A stretch of 64,000 nucleotides of DNA from JAHRAW01 sp965226545 (GCA_965226545.1 OZ245364.1:2480001-2544000), one strand, 5' to 3'; positions 52,665 through 62,380 are shown, numbered from the stretch's first letter. Notes: generated by a model not told the origin, from the letters alone. Translations and numbers: made by a program.

Positions 52665-55226
52665 TCAAGCCGCGGCCCGATTATAAAACGCCATCTCATT
52701 AAAATTGAGATACTGATAAATCTCCGCCGCCATGTTGTTCAGTTCGCCGGCTTCCTTCATGTATTCCTCGACGCTCGGCAGGCGGCCGAGGACGCCGGCG
52801 ACGGCGGCGAGTTCGGAGGAGGCGAGATAGACGTTGGCGTCTTTGCCGAGGCGGTTGGGGAAGTTGCGGGTTGAGGTTGACACCACCGTGGCGCCGTCGG
52901 CGACGCGCGCTTGGTTGCCCATGCATAGCGAACAGCCGGGCGGTTCGGTGCGGGCGCCGGCGGCGGCGAAAACGGCGTAATGCCCCTCTTCCATCAATTG
53001 CGCTTGGTCCATTCGGGTCGGCGGCACAATCCACATGCGCGTCGGGATGGTTTGCGCCATTTTTTTAAGCAGGCGACTGGTCGCGCGGAAGTGACCGATG
53101 TTGGTCATGCATGAGCCGATGAACACTTCGTCGATTTTGTCGCCGGCGACTTCGGATAGCAGGCGCGCATCGTCCGGGTCGTTGGGCGCGCATAAAATCG
53201 GTTCGGTGATTTGGTTTAAATCGATGTCGATGATTTCGCGGTATTCGGCGTCGGCGTCGGCGGCGAGCAGTTGCGGATTATCCAGCCACGCCTGCATCGC
53301 ATCGATGCGGCGGTTGATGGTGCGCACGTCGCCGTAGCCTTCGCTTATCATCCAACGCAACATCACGATGTTCGAGGTGATGTATTCGATAATCGGTTCT
53401 TGGTTTAACTTAATCGTGCAACCGCTGGCTGAACGTTCGGCTGAGGCGTCGGCGAATTCGAATGCTTGTTCGACTTTTAAATCGGGCAAGCCTTCAATCT
53501 CGAGCACGCGACCGGAATAAATGTTTTTCTTGCCGGTTTTTTCGACGGTCAGCAACCCTTTTTTAATCGCCGCCCACGGCAATGCATGCACCAAATCGCG
53601 CAGTGTAATGCCGGGCTGCAATGCGCCGTGGAAACGCACCAACACCGATTCCGGCATATCCAGCGGCATTACGCCGGTGGCGGCGGCAAACGCGACCAAG
53701 CCGGAGCCGGCCGGAAACGAGATGCCGATGGGGAAGCGGGTGTGCGAATCGCCGCCGGTGCCGACGGTGTCGGGCAGCAACATGCGGTTCATCCACGAAT
53801 GAATGATGCCGTCGCCGGGGCGCAACGCCACGCCCGAGCGGTCCATCATGAAATCCGGCAGGCTGTGCTGGGTTTCGATGTCGATGGGTTTTGGATAAGC
53901 CGAAGTGTGGCAAAACGATTGCATCACCAAATCGGCTTGAAAGCCGAGGCAAGCGAGGTCTTTGAGTTCATCTCGCGTCATTGGGCCGGTGGTGTCTTGC
54001 GAACCGACCGTGGTCATTTTGGGCTCGCAATATTGTCCGGCGCGCACCCCGGGCAAACCGCAGGCTTTGCCCACCATCTTTTGCGCCAAGGTATAGCCTT
54101 TGTCGCTTTTAATCGGCGGCGGCGGTTGGCGGAATGCATCGCCGGGCGGCAATTGCAACGCTTCGCGCGCGCGCGCGGTCAAGCCGCGACCGATGATTAA
54201 ATTGATGCGCCCGCCGGCGCGCACTTCATCCAACAACACTTCGGTTTTTAGGGTGAACTCGCCGAGCGTTTCATCGCTGTTGTGGCGGCACACTTTGCCG
54301 TCGTGCGGATACAAATCAATCACGTCGCCCATGTTCATTTGCGCGACGTCGGTTTCAATCGGCAGGGCGCCGGAATCTTCGAGCGTGTTGAAAAATATCG
54401 GCGCGATTTGACCGCCGAGACAATAGCCGCCGCCGCGTTTGTTGGGGATGCCGGGGAGGTCTTCGCCGATGTGCCACAGCACCGAATTCGCCGCCGATTT
54501 GCGCGATGAGCCGGTGCCGACGACATCGCCGACATAGGCCAGCGGATGCCCGCGGGTTTTGAGTTCGGCGAGCGTCTCGAGCGGATTATCGACAAACCCT
54601 TTGCGCGGGTTTTTGAGCATCGCCTGCGCATGCAACGGAATATCCGGGCGCGACCACGCATCCGGCGCCGGCGACAGGTCGTCGGTGTTGGTTTCGCCGG
54701 GCACTTTAAACACGGTCAATGAAATGCACTTCGGCACCTCCAAGCGGTCGGTAAACCATTTGGCTTCGGCCCAGGCGTTCATCACCGCGCGCGCATGCTC
54801 GTTGCCGCCTTTGGCGCGTTCGGCGACATCGTAAAACGCATCGAACATTAATAAAGTGTGCGACAACGCGCGCACCGCGCCGCCGCTAAGTTTTTCATCG
54901 TCGAGACACTTTATCAACGGCTCGATGTTGTAGCCGCCGTGCATCATGCCGAGCAATTCGACCGCGCGCGGCGCATCCACCAACGGTGATTCGGTTTCAC
55001 CGCGCACAATCGCCGCCAGGAAGGCGGCTTTGACATAGGCGGCTTGGTCGACGCCGGCGGCGACGCGGTTGGCGATTAAATCGGACAACTGTTGCTCTTT
55101 GCCGCGCGGCGGTTTTTTTAACAACTCGACCAGTTGTGCGGTTTGTTCAGCCGACAGCGGCAACGGCACCAGGCCGAGTTCGGCGCGTTCGGCGACATGG
55201 TCATCGTATTGTTTGAGCATGTTCAT
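52665..55226 (-). CDS. acnB: Aconitate hydratase B
   Basis: 853 aa, family-standard length. AcnB interconverts citrate and isocitrate in the TCA cycle and doubles as an iron-sensing RNA-binding protein. The N-terminal HEAT-like domain (MLKQYDDHVAERAELGLVPL), the swivel domain after about 170, and the catalytic domains with cluster-ligand cysteines in GSCMTNIGHFRA and GCSLCMGNQARV are present. Located 24 bp downstream of bioY on the minus strand, so likely read together with it. Confidence 0.96.
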   Translation of the reverse strand: MNMLKQYDDHVAERAELGLVPLPLSAEQTAQLVELLKKPPRGKEQQLSDLIANRVAAGVDQAAYVKAAFLAAIVRGETESPLVDAPRAVELLGMMHGGYNIEPLIKCLDDEKLSGGAVRALSHTLLMFDAFYDVAERAKGGNEHARAVMNAWAEAKWFTDRLEVPKCISLTVFKVPGETNTDDLSPAPDAWSRPDIPLHAQAMLKNPRKGFVDNPLETLAELKTRGHPLAYVGDVVGTGSSRKSAANSVLWHIGEDLPGIPNKRGGGYCLGGQIAPIFFNTLEDSGALPIETDVAQMNMGDVIDLYPHDGKVCRHNSDETLGEFTLKTEVLLDEVRAGGRINLIIGRGLTARAREALQLPPGDAFRQPPPPIKSDKGYTLAQKMVGKACGLPGVRAGQYCEPKMTTVGSQDTTGPMTRDELKDLACLGFQADLVMQSFCHTSAYPKPIDIETQHSLPDFMMDRSGVALRPGDGIIHSWMNRMLLPDTVGTGGDSHTRFPIGISFPAGSGLVAFAAATGVMPLDMPESVLVRFHGALQPGITLRDLVHALPWAAIKKGLLTVEKTGKKNIYSGRVLEIEGLPDLKVEQAFEFADASAERSASGCTIKLNQEPIIEYITSNIVMLRWMISEGYGDVRTINRRIDAMQAWLDNPQLLAADADAEYREIIDIDLNQITEPILCAPNDPDDARLLSEVAGDKIDEVFIGSCMTNIGHFRATSRLLKKMAQTIPTRMWIVPPTRMDQAQLMEEGHYAVFAAAGARTEPPGCSLCMGNQARVADGATVVSTSTRNFPNRLGKDANVYLASSELAAVAGVLGRLPSVEEYMKEAGELNNMAAEIYQYLNFNEMAFYNRAAA

Positions 55227-55250
55227 AATGGCGTCACTGAAATAAGGGCG

Positions 55251-55856
55251 TTAGTTGCGCGGCGGGGTTAAGCGGTCAATCGCCCGCCACGCGCGCGGCA
55301 ACACCAACGCCGCCAAAAGAATTTTTGCGGCTTCGCTGTAACGAAATTGCCAGCCAATCGCCGCGGCGTTTTCCCAGCCGATAATCAACGCCAACCACGT
55401 CAACCCGACGGCAAAGATAATCAACGTGCCGAGCAACATCAGCGCAATCGTCGAGACAAAGGTGCGCGCAAAACCGCGTTCGGCGAATGCGCCGAGCACA
55501 AAGGCGGCGAGCGCAAAGGCAAGCAAAAAGCCGCCGGTCGGCCCGCTGAAATAGGCGATGCCGCCGCCGCTTGCAAACACCGGCAAGCCAATCGCGCCGG
55601 CGGCGAGATACGTCAACACGGTCGCCGCCCCCAAGGTTTTGCCGCAGGCGATGCCGATAACCAACACGACAAAAGTTTGCATCGTAAACGGCACCGGATA
55701 AAACGGAATTTGCGCTTTGGCTGATGCGGTCAACAACGCAACGCCAATCGCGACCATCAAGCCGATGCGCGCTGCCGCGTTTAAGGATAATGCTTGCACC
55801 GGTTGCGCGCGCCACAAGGCGGCGGCGAGGGTTGGGTGGCGGTTGGAAGTGTTCAT
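55251..55856 (-). CDS. bioY: BioY family biotin transporter S-component
   Basis: 201 aa, six hydrophobic helices. QIPFYPVPFTMQTFVVLVIG and SGPTGGFLLAFALAAFVLG are the BioY signatures. Works alone or with an ECF energising module, which is not encoded here. A GAGGAAA ribosome binding site precedes the ATG. The gap upstream (55857-56086) contains repeated GGTCGATTGA and TCGATGTCGA words and no gene. Confidence 0.9.
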   Translation of the reverse strand: MNTSNRHPTLAAALWRAQPVQALSLNAAARIGLMVAIGVALLTASAKAQIPFYPVPFTMQTFVVLVIGIACGKTLGAATVLTYLAAGAIGLPVFASGGGIAYFSGPTGGFLLAFALAAFVLGAFAERGFARTFVSTIALMLLGTLIIFAVGLTWLALIIGWENAAAIGWQFRYSEAAKILLAALVLPRAWRAIDRLTPPRN

Positions 55857-56086
55857 TGGGATTTCCTCGAATCAGATGGCGGTGGTGTTAAGTTAAGTTT
55901 AAATTAAATTGGACGGTTGGTTAACGGTCGATTGATGGTCGATTGACGGTTACTTGGATTAGTTCGGTTACTTCGATTAATACAGTGCAACATGCAATAC
56001 GTCAATGGCGACAACGCCGTCGTCGTCAACTTCGATGTCGATGTCGATATCGAAGTCAATATCGACATCGACAAGTGTAGCGCAAT
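55857..56086. repeat. Simple-sequence spacer between lnt and bioY
   Basis: Successive blocks of TTAAGTTTAAATT, GGTCGATTGAYGG and TCGATATCGA-like hexamers; period about 6-12 bases. No gene or RNA recognised; it must contain the bioY promoter. Confidence 0.55.
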
Positions 56087-57631
56087 TTAACGCAACTTGC
56101 GCGCACCCAACTTACGCGCACCCAACAGCACGCCAAACAATCCAAGCACAAGGCACAAGATAAACGTCGGGCGGTCACCGTATATCAGATACGGCGTTTT
56201 GCCGAAGCGCGGTTGGATGTCGGCGGTGATGACCGCTTGGGTGAATTGCGGCGCGAGATGGTCTACGCCGCCGCGCCAATTGATGACCGCGGACAGCCCG
56301 TTATTCGCCGCGCGAATCATCGGGCGCGCGCTTTCCAACGCGCGAAATCGCGCCATCTGCAATCGTTGATGCGGCGCAAGCGAATCGCCAAACCAAGCGT
56401 CTTCGCTTAAGTTAATCAACGCACCGGAGTCGCCGGCTTGTGCGCGCCACACTTGCGGGAATGCCGCTTCATAACAAATCGACGCCGCCAACAACGTACC
56501 GCCGGCGCGCAATGGATTCTGCGCGCGATGCCAGCCGGCGAAATTCGACATTGGGATGTTCATCCGCGTCGCCAGCGGCGCGAGGAATTCGGCGAGCGGC
56601 GTGTATTCGCCAAACGGCACGAGATGTTGCTTGTGATAAAACTGCGGCGGCTCGCCGAGTGCGACGATGCTGTTGTAATGTTTCGGCGGTGATTGCGCCG
56701 GGTCGCGGCTTAACACGCCGAAAATAAAATCGGCGCGGTTGTCGCGCAATTGACGGTGGAATTCCGGGGTGAGTTGGTCGTAATAGCCCGGCACCGCCGC
56801 TTCCGGCCAGACGATGACATCGACATCCTGCTCTGCGCTGATGCGGAGATAATCGGCGAGGGTGCGGTCGGCTTGGGCGCGTTGCCATTTATCGCGCAGG
56901 GCGACGTTGTTTTGGATAATCGCGACCGAAAACTGCCGACCAATCGGTTGCGTCCACGGCGCCGCCAACACCAACCAACCCAAAAACCACACCGCGCCAA
57001 TGCCGACGGCCGCGAACAACAACAGCGGACGATACGCGCGCAACAACGCCATCGCGACGCCGGCGGTCATCAAAGTCGCCAAACCGACCAAATACACGCC
57101 GCCGAGCGGCGCCAAGCCGGCCAACGGGGTGTCAATCATTGCATAGCCGCCGCTCAACCACGGAAAGCCGCCGAACAATCGCCCGCGCAACGCCTCGACC
57201 AACAACCATACGCTCGGCATCACCAACCCGGCGCGCACGCCGCTCGCTTGTCGCGCGCGGTCGCGGCGGATTAGGCAGCCCTGCAATAATCCCGCCAACG
57301 CCGGGAACAACGCCAACACGCCGACAAACACGGCGACAAATGCGCCGGACAACCACACCGACAACTCGCCGAATTGGTGGATGCTGACATAAACCCACGA
57401 AGCGCCGACGCCAAACGCGCCCAGCCCGAACAAAAAGCCGTGTCGGGCGGCGCGCGCGCGCGAATCATGTAACCACAAGCCAAACAACACCGCCAACGCC
57501 AACGGACACAACGGCCACCACGCCAACGGCGCAAACGCGCCGACATACGCGACGCCGGCGCCAACGGCAAGCACATTGCACAAGGCGGCGTGCAACGATG
57601 CGCGGCGACGGTCGACGGCGGGAGAGTTCAC
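56087..57631 (-). CDS. lnt: Apolipoprotein N-acyltransferase
   Basis: 514 aa inner-membrane enzyme that adds the third acyl chain to lipoproteins. An N-terminal block of membrane helices (PLAWWPLCPLALAVLFGLWL) precedes the nitrilase-like domain with the catalytic triad: Glu in DVIVWPEAAVPGYY, Lys in YHKQHLVPFGEYTP and Cys in SICYEAAFPQ. The stop is followed by one C-terminal TM. Lies 3 bp after ybeY. The E. coli order is ybeZ-ybeY-ybeX-lnt; ybeX (corC) is absent here. Confidence 0.95.
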   Translation of the reverse strand: MNSPAVDRRRASLHAALCNVLAVGAGVAYVGAFAPLAWWPLCPLALAVLFGLWLHDSRARAARHGFLFGLGAFGVGASWVYVSIHQFGELSVWLSGAFVAVFVGVLALFPALAGLLQGCLIRRDRARQASGVRAGLVMPSVWLLVEALRGRLFGGFPWLSGGYAMIDTPLAGLAPLGGVYLVGLATLMTAGVAMALLRAYRPLLLFAAVGIGAVWFLGWLVLAAPWTQPIGRQFSVAIIQNNVALRDKWQRAQADRTLADYLRISAEQDVDVIVWPEAAVPGYYDQLTPEFHRQLRDNRADFIFGVLSRDPAQSPPKHYNSIVALGEPPQFYHKQHLVPFGEYTPLAEFLAPLATRMNIPMSNFAGWHRAQNPLRAGGTLLAASICYEAAFPQVWRAQAGDSGALINLSEDAWFGDSLAPHQRLQMARFRALESARPMIRAANNGLSAVINWRGGVDHLAPQFTQAVITADIQPRFGKTPYLIYGDRPTFILCLVLGLFGVLLGARKLGARKLR

Positions 57632-57634
57632 GGC

Positions 57635-58288
57635 TTAGCCTGAGCGCAATCCGAATTCGGCGAGGATGTCGTCTTCAAGTTGCGCCATCCGCCTCGCTTC
57701 ACGGTCGTGTTGGTGGTCAAAGCCGCATAAATGCAAGGTGCCGTGAATCACCAAATGCGCCCAATGGTCGAGCGGCGTTCGGCGCGTGGAGTCGGCGTGC
57801 GCGGCGACAATCGATGCACAGATTACCACATCGCCCAGCGGCGCGGACGGCGTGTCGGCATCGCAACGAAACGACAACACATCAGTCGCCGTCGGTCGAT
57901 TGCGATAACGATGATTTAACGCGCGCATTTCATCGACGCCGACGATGCGCACGGTCATTTCAACTTCATCGCAAGCGGCTTGGCGGACGCGGCGAATCGT
58001 TTGTTGCATCGCAGATTTGTCGATGTCGTTGTCGTTGTTGTTGTCGTTGTCGATGGCGCGATTGTTACCATTGTCGTCACTGTTACTGTTGACGCGGTCG
58101 TTATCACAATCGTCGCCACGGTCACCGTCAATGTCACTTTGACTTGCACTTGCACTGTTACTGTTACTGTTACTGTCACCCCGCCGATACTCATCATGCG
58201 CCTTGCGCACCGCCGCCGTCGCCCAGGTTTGGATTTGCGTTTGACTTGGCGTGTCGTGTTGACAGGCGATTTGTACGGTCACTTGCAT
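57635..58288 (-). CDS. ybeY: Endoribonuclease YbeY with a ~56-residue low-complexity insertion
   Basis: 217 aa zinc-dependent RNase for 16S 3'-end maturation and ribosome quality control. The catalytic His motif HGTLHLCGFDHQ and ATDVLSFRCD are intact. Between the N-terminal strand and the conserved core (residues ~37-92) lies an Asn/Asp/Ser-rich insert (SNSNSNSASASQSDIDGD through NDNNNDNDID) encoded by TGTTACTGTTAC and GTCGTTGTTG-type repeats. Typical YbeY is ~150-160 aa, so the insert explains the excess. The start overlaps phoH by 10 bp. Confidence 0.92.
   Translation of the reverse strand: MQVTVQIACQHDTPSQTQIQTWATAAVRKAHDEYRRGDSNSNSNSASASQSDIDGDRGDDCDNDRVNSNSDDNGNNRAIDNDNNNDNDIDKSAMQQTIRRVRQAACDEVEMTVRIVGVDEMRALNHRYRNRPTATDVLSFRCDADTPSAPLGDVVICASIVAAHADSTRRTPLDHWAHLVIHGTLHLCGFDHQHDREARRMAQLEDDILAEFGLRSG
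58013..58180. repeat. In-frame simple repeat inside ybeY
   Basis: Hexa- to nonanucleotide repeats (GTTGTTGTC, ACTGTTACTGTT, TCACTTTGACTTGCACT) forming the YbeY insert. Reading the opposite strand also gives a long open frame, an artefact of the periodicity. Confidence 0.75.
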
Positions 58289-59349
58289 TCGTCGTTGCGC
58301 GCCTCGGACGCATCCGCTTGCACTTGTTCAGATTCGTGCTCTTGTTCGAGCGATTGTTCGCGCGCTTGATAGGCTTCGACGATGCGCTGCACCAGCGGAT
58401 GGCGCACCACATCGTCGGGCAGAAACTCGGTGAAACTGATGCCGGCGATGTCGCCGAGCAATCCTTGTGCGTGTTTAAGCCCGGACAATCGTTCGCGCGG
58501 CAGGTCGACTTGGGTGGCGTCGCCGGTGATGATGGCGCGCGAACCGTAACCGATGCGCGTTAAAAACATTTTCATTTGTTCGGCGGTGGTGTTTTGCGCC
58601 TCGTCCAAAATCACAAAGGCGTTGTTTAAGGTGCGCCCGCGCATGTACGCCAGCGGCGCAAGTTCAATTGTGCCGCGCGCAATCAATTTGCCGACGCGGT
58701 CGAAGCCGAGCATGTCGTACAACGCATCGAACAACGGGCGCAAATACGGGTCGATTTTTTCGCCGATGTCGCCGGGCAAAAAGCCGAGTTTCTCGCCGGC
58801 TTCGACGGCCGGTCGCACCAACACAATGCGCTCGACGCGGTCTTCGGACAACGCCTGCACCGCACACGCAACCGCCAAATAAGTTTTGCCGGTGCCGGCG
58901 GGGCCGATGGCGAAGTTAATGTCGTGGTCGTTGATGCGCCGCAAATAATCGCGCTGACGCCGGTTTTGCCCGCGGATTAATTGCTTGCGCAGTTTAACCA
59001 CGACTTCTTCATCGGCGTTATCGACATCGGCATCATCGACATCGTCGACATTGTCAACGCCAACAGTTTGCTTCGCGACAGTCGCACCGCCGCGGGTTTC
59101 GCGCGCCAAGGCCAAATGCACATCGCCGCCGGTAATCGGCGCGGCGCGCAAACTTAACTCGAACAATCCGCGAATCACGCGCTCGGCAATCGGTGCGCGC
59201 ACGCCGCTAACGCGAAAGGCGTTGCCGCGACGGCTGATGGAAACATCGAGACGGGTTTTAATCTGCCGCAAATGCGCATCCAACTCGCCGCACACTTGCG
59301 CCAATCGTTCGTTTTCGGCCGGCAGGGAAAATGTGACTGCTTTGCTCAA
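58279..59349 (-). CDS. ybeZ: PhoH-like ATPase YbeZ
   Basis: 356 aa cytoplasmic PhoH-family ATPase that works with YbeY on RNA. An N-terminal KH-like part (about 1-90), then an Asp/Val low-complexity linker (TVGVDNVDDVDDADVDNADE, about residues 97-115) and the P-loop domain with GPAGTGKTYLAVA, VLVRPAVEAGEKLGFLPGDI and FVILDEAQNTT (Walker B). The linker is longer and more repetitive than usual. Gene order miaB-ybeZ-ybeY is conserved. Confidence 0.93.
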   Translation of the reverse strand: MSKAVTFSLPAENERLAQVCGELDAHLRQIKTRLDVSISRRGNAFRVSGVRAPIAERVIRGLFELSLRAAPITGGDVHLALARETRGGATVAKQTVGVDNVDDVDDADVDNADEEVVVKLRKQLIRGQNRRQRDYLRRINDHDINFAIGPAGTGKTYLAVACAVQALSEDRVERIVLVRPAVEAGEKLGFLPGDIGEKIDPYLRPLFDALYDMLGFDRVGKLIARGTIELAPLAYMRGRTLNNAFVILDEAQNTTAEQMKMFLTRIGYGSRAIITGDATQVDLPRERLSGLKHAQGLLGDIAGISFTEFLPDDVVRHPLVQRIVEAYQAREQSLEQEHESEQVQADASEARNDECK

Positions 59350-59570
59350 TGGGTTACCGGCGTCGTTGATGGGGCACTGTTCGTTGCAATGTTAAGTGCA
59401 GTGTGGCGGCGTTTAGTAACAATTTAATTGCGGCGGCACTTGTAGCGGGAATTGCGGCACTCGTTATTAATGAATCGATGCAAGTTCGAGTTCGAATTCG
59501 ATTTAAAGTGCAAGTGCGAATTCGTAGTGCAAATGTGCGATGCAACCTCGTTCACTTACCAATCAATCAA

Positions 59571-61064
59571 TCACTCAATCCCCACCAACACCCCGCGCAA
59601 TGAATTCGGCAATGCTTCGGTAATTTGCACTTGCACAAACCGCCCGCGTAAATTTTCCGCGTTATTGTCGGCATCGTCATGTGCGACGGTGTTGACGACG
59701 GTGTTTGCGACATCGTTCACATCAATCACCTCGTTATTCACACCACAACTTACATCGTCACCCGCGCCATCGAAGTTAACCACTCGATTGTTTTCGGTGC
59801 GCCCCGACCATAGTAAAGGGGTTTTGCGCGCGCGACCTTCGACCAACACCCGTTGGCAACCGCCAACCATCGCCGCGCCAATCGCCGCAGCCATTTCATT
59901 GATGCGGGTTTGCAATCGTTGCAGGCGCGCTTTCTTTTGTTCGAGCGCAACATCATCGGGCAATTGCGCGGCCGGCGTGCCGGGGCGCGCGCTGTAAATG
60001 AAACTGAATGATTGGTCGTAGTTCACGCGTTCAATCAAGTTCATGGTTTGCGTGAAGTCGTCTTCGGTTTCGCCGGGGAAGCCGACGATGAAATCGGACG
60101 ACAGCGAGATGTTCGGGCGATGCGCGCGGATTTTGTCAATCCAACGCAAATAATCCGCGGCGCAATAGCCGCGTTTCATTAACTGCAAAATGCGGTCTGA
60201 ACCGCTTTGCACCGGCAGATGCAGATGCCCGGCCAACTCGGGCAATTCGCCGTAAGCGCGCGCCAAGTCGTCGCTGAAATCCAGCGGATGCGAAGTCGTG
60301 TAGCGCAGGCGGTCGATGCCGTCAATCGCGGCGACATAATGCAACAACTCGGCGAATTCGACCAATCGTCCGTCGTGGCGGCGTCCGCGATAGGCGTTGA
60401 CGTTTTGCCCGAGCAGGGTGATTTCGCGCACGCCGTGTTCGGCATGGGCGTACACTTCGGCGATGACATCATCGAATGGGCGGCTGAACTCGGTGCCGCG
60501 GGTGTACGGCACGACGCAAAACGAACAATACTTGCTGCAGCCTTCCATCACCGACACAAACGCCTTGGCGCCGCGCGCGCCGGGCGGCGGCAGGCGATCG
60601 AATTTTTCAATCTCGGGGAAGGAAACATCGACCGCGCGCGGTTTGCGCGCACGCGCATCCAGCACTTTATCGAGCAATTGCGGCACGCGATGAATCGTTT
60701 GCGGGCCAAACACAATATCGACAAACGGCGCACGCCGCAAAATCGCCTCGCCTTCCTGACTGGCGACGCAACCGCCAACGCCGATGACGGTGTGCGGCTT
60801 TAATTGCTTAAACCGCCGCCATTGACCGAGTTGTGAAAACACTTTCTCCTGCGCTTTTTCGCGCACCGAGCAGGTGTTGAGCAACAACAAATCGGCCTCG
60901 GCGTCGTGCGCGGTCGCCTGATAGCCGTGGCTTTTTTGCAACAAATCCGCCAGCCGCGATGAATCGTATTCATTCATCTGACAGCCGAAGGTTTTGACAT
61001 GCAGTTTTTGGCTCACGGCGAAGGCGCGGTTGACGGTGCGGTTGACGGTGCAGTTAACGAGCAT
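59571..61064 (-). CDS. miaB: tRNA-2-methylthio-N6-dimethylallyladenosine synthase MiaB, TRAM domain split by a low-complexity insert
   Basis: 497 aa radical SAM enzyme that adds the ms2 group to i6A37. TFGCQMNEYDSSRLADLL at the N-terminal MTTase domain (first cluster Cys), the radical SAM motif in EGCSKYCSFCVVPYTRGTEF, and a C-terminal TRAM domain. TRAM is interrupted near residues 431-470 by an Asn/Asp/Val-rich run (VNNEVIDVNDVANTVVNTVA); the expected final strand GRFVQVQITEALPNSLRG resumes afterwards. The upstream spacer (61065-61120) and the one after the gene (59350-59570) hold AGTTCGAATTCGA-type repeats. Confidence 0.93.
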   Translation of the reverse strand: MLVNCTVNRTVNRAFAVSQKLHVKTFGCQMNEYDSSRLADLLQKSHGYQATAHDAEADLLLLNTCSVREKAQEKVFSQLGQWRRFKQLKPHTVIGVGGCVASQEGEAILRRAPFVDIVFGPQTIHRVPQLLDKVLDARARKPRAVDVSFPEIEKFDRLPPPGARGAKAFVSVMEGCSKYCSFCVVPYTRGTEFSRPFDDVIAEVYAHAEHGVREITLLGQNVNAYRGRRHDGRLVEFAELLHYVAAIDGIDRLRYTTSHPLDFSDDLARAYGELPELAGHLHLPVQSGSDRILQLMKRGYCAADYLRWIDKIRAHRPNISLSSDFIVGFPGETEDDFTQTMNLIERVNYDQSFSFIYSARPGTPAAQLPDDVALEQKKARLQRLQTRINEMAAAIGAAMVGGCQRVLVEGRARKTPLLWSGRTENNRVVNFDGAGDDVSCGVNNEVIDVNDVANTVVNTVAHDDADNNAENLRGRFVQVQITEALPNSLRGVLVGIE

Positions 61065-61120
61065 GCGTTAACGAGTCACTGTTAACTGTTGCTTGGTTAA
61101 CGGTTGTGCAAGACATTCGC

Positions 61121-61711
61121 TTACGGCAACATCACGGCGTCGACAATCACAATCGGCTTCGCCGGCACATCGCGATGCCCGCCGGAAGTCGTGGTCGGTT
61201 GTTGGACGATTTGGTCGACGATATCCATGCCGTCGGTCACCTTGCCGAACACTGCATAGCCCCAGCCTTGCGGGGTTTTGGCGGTGTAATCCAAAAACGC
61301 GTTGTCGGCGACGTTGATGAAAAATTGCGAACTCGCCGAGTTGGGGTCGGAGGTGCGCGCCATCGATAAAGTGCCGCGCAGATTTTTCAAACCATTGTCG
61401 GCTTCGTTTTTAATCGGCGCGCGCGTTGCGCGTTGCTGCATGTTTTCGTCAAACCCGCCGCCTTGAATCATAAAGCCGGGAATCACGCGATGAAAAATCA
61501 AGCCGTTAAAATGACCGGCTTGCACATAGTCGATAAAATTTTGCGCGGTAACCGGCGCATCGTCGGCGAACAATTCAATCGTTATGTCGCCCAAGTTGGT
61601 GGACATCTTCAACATCGGTCGGTCTCCGGTTTGGCTGCACGCGCTCAGCGACACAGCGGATAAAAAAGCGAACAAGATAATTCGACGCGCGCGCGCCGCC
61701 GACTTCGACAT
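61121..61711 (-). CDS. Lipoprotein peptidyl-prolyl cis-trans isomerase (cyclophilin type)
   Basis: 196 aa from MSKSAARARR: a basic n-region, a hydrophobic stretch and the lipobox LSAC (Cys25) mark a lipoprotein, followed by a cyclophilin domain (DITIELFADDAPVTAQNFID, FHRVIPGFMIQGGG with the catalytic Arg, NSASSQFFINVADNAFLD). The frame is open to 61819 and would overlap the EVE gene by ATGA; the extra residues include a repetitive SISMSISMFTSMLMSM stretch encoded by TCGACATCGATA repeats, so the short start is preferred, but coupling to the EVE gene leaves the long form possible. Periplasmic folding helper. Confidence 0.85.
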   Translation of the reverse strand: MSKSAARARRIILFAFLSAVSLSACSQTGDRPMLKMSTNLGDITIELFADDAPVTAQNFIDYVQAGHFNGLIFHRVIPGFMIQGGGFDENMQQRATRAPIKNEADNGLKNLRGTLSMARTSDPNSASSQFFINVADNAFLDYTAKTPQGWGYAVFGKVTDGMDIVDQIVQQPTTTSGGHRDVPAKPIVIVDAVMLP

Positions 61712-61815
61712 CGACATTAACATCGACGTGAACATCGATATCGACATCGATATCGAATCGACAATCGCGCGCGGAATCGAACGGAAAGTTAACCAAATAA
61801 AAGCAAAGCGAGTGT

Positions 61816-62274
61816 TCATTGGCGTGTCATCTCCAAGATTGTGTCCCAGTGAAATTTATCAAGCGGCATCACCGACAGGCGATTGCCGCGCTGCAGTAAG
61901 CGCATATCAGCCAACGCCGAAGTGTTTTTCAATTGCGTCAAGGTAATCGGCGCGGCGAATTTTTCGACGAACTCGACATCGACCAACAACCAAGTCGGAT
62001 TGTCCGGGTCGCTTTTGGCGTCGTAATGCGAATCGTTTGGGTCGAATGCGGTCGGGTCGGGGTGGGCGCGTCCGGCGATTTTCATCCGCCCGACAATCGC
62101 CGGCGTTTTGCAACTCGAATGATAAAAAAACGCCGCATCGCCGGGCGTCATTTGGTCGCGCATAAAATTGCGCACCTGATAATTGCGCACGCCGTCCCAC
62201 GGCTCGCGCTTGACGCGCGCCAAATCGTCAATCGAAAATTCATTCGGTTCACTTTTCATCAGCCAGTAGTGCAT
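61816..62274 (-). CDS. EVE domain protein
   Basis: 152 aa, almost entirely an EVE domain (YWLMKSEPNEFSIDDLARVK, WDGVRNYQVRNFMRDQM, FFYHSSCKTPAIVGRMKI). EVE domains resemble YTH and PUA-like domains and bind modified bases in DNA or RNA; stand-alone members occur widely in Proteobacteria and their cellular role is not settled. Followed by the PPIase on the same strand with a four-base overlap in the long-start version. Confidence 0.87.
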   Translation of the reverse strand: MHYWLMKSEPNEFSIDDLARVKREPWDGVRNYQVRNFMRDQMTPGDAAFFYHSSCKTPAIVGRMKIAGRAHPDPTAFDPNDSHYDAKSDPDNPTWLLVDVEFVEKFAAPITLTQLKNTSALADMRLLQRGNRLSVMPLDKFHWDTILEMTRQ

Positions 62275-62380
62275 GCGGTTGTCGTCGATTCGATTAATTG
62301 CGCAGCGCGCGTCGATTAATTATCGTCGCTGCGGTTAACGCAAGTTGCACGGTTAATGTTCACGGTGAAGGTTGCGCAAC

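Noticed and set aside
57980..58369. Plus-strand open frame of ~129 codons rich in Val (VDVVVVVVVVDGAIVT)
   Set aside because: It is the antisense of the ybeY repeat insert; the periodic sequence leaves several frames open. No ribosome binding site or homology.
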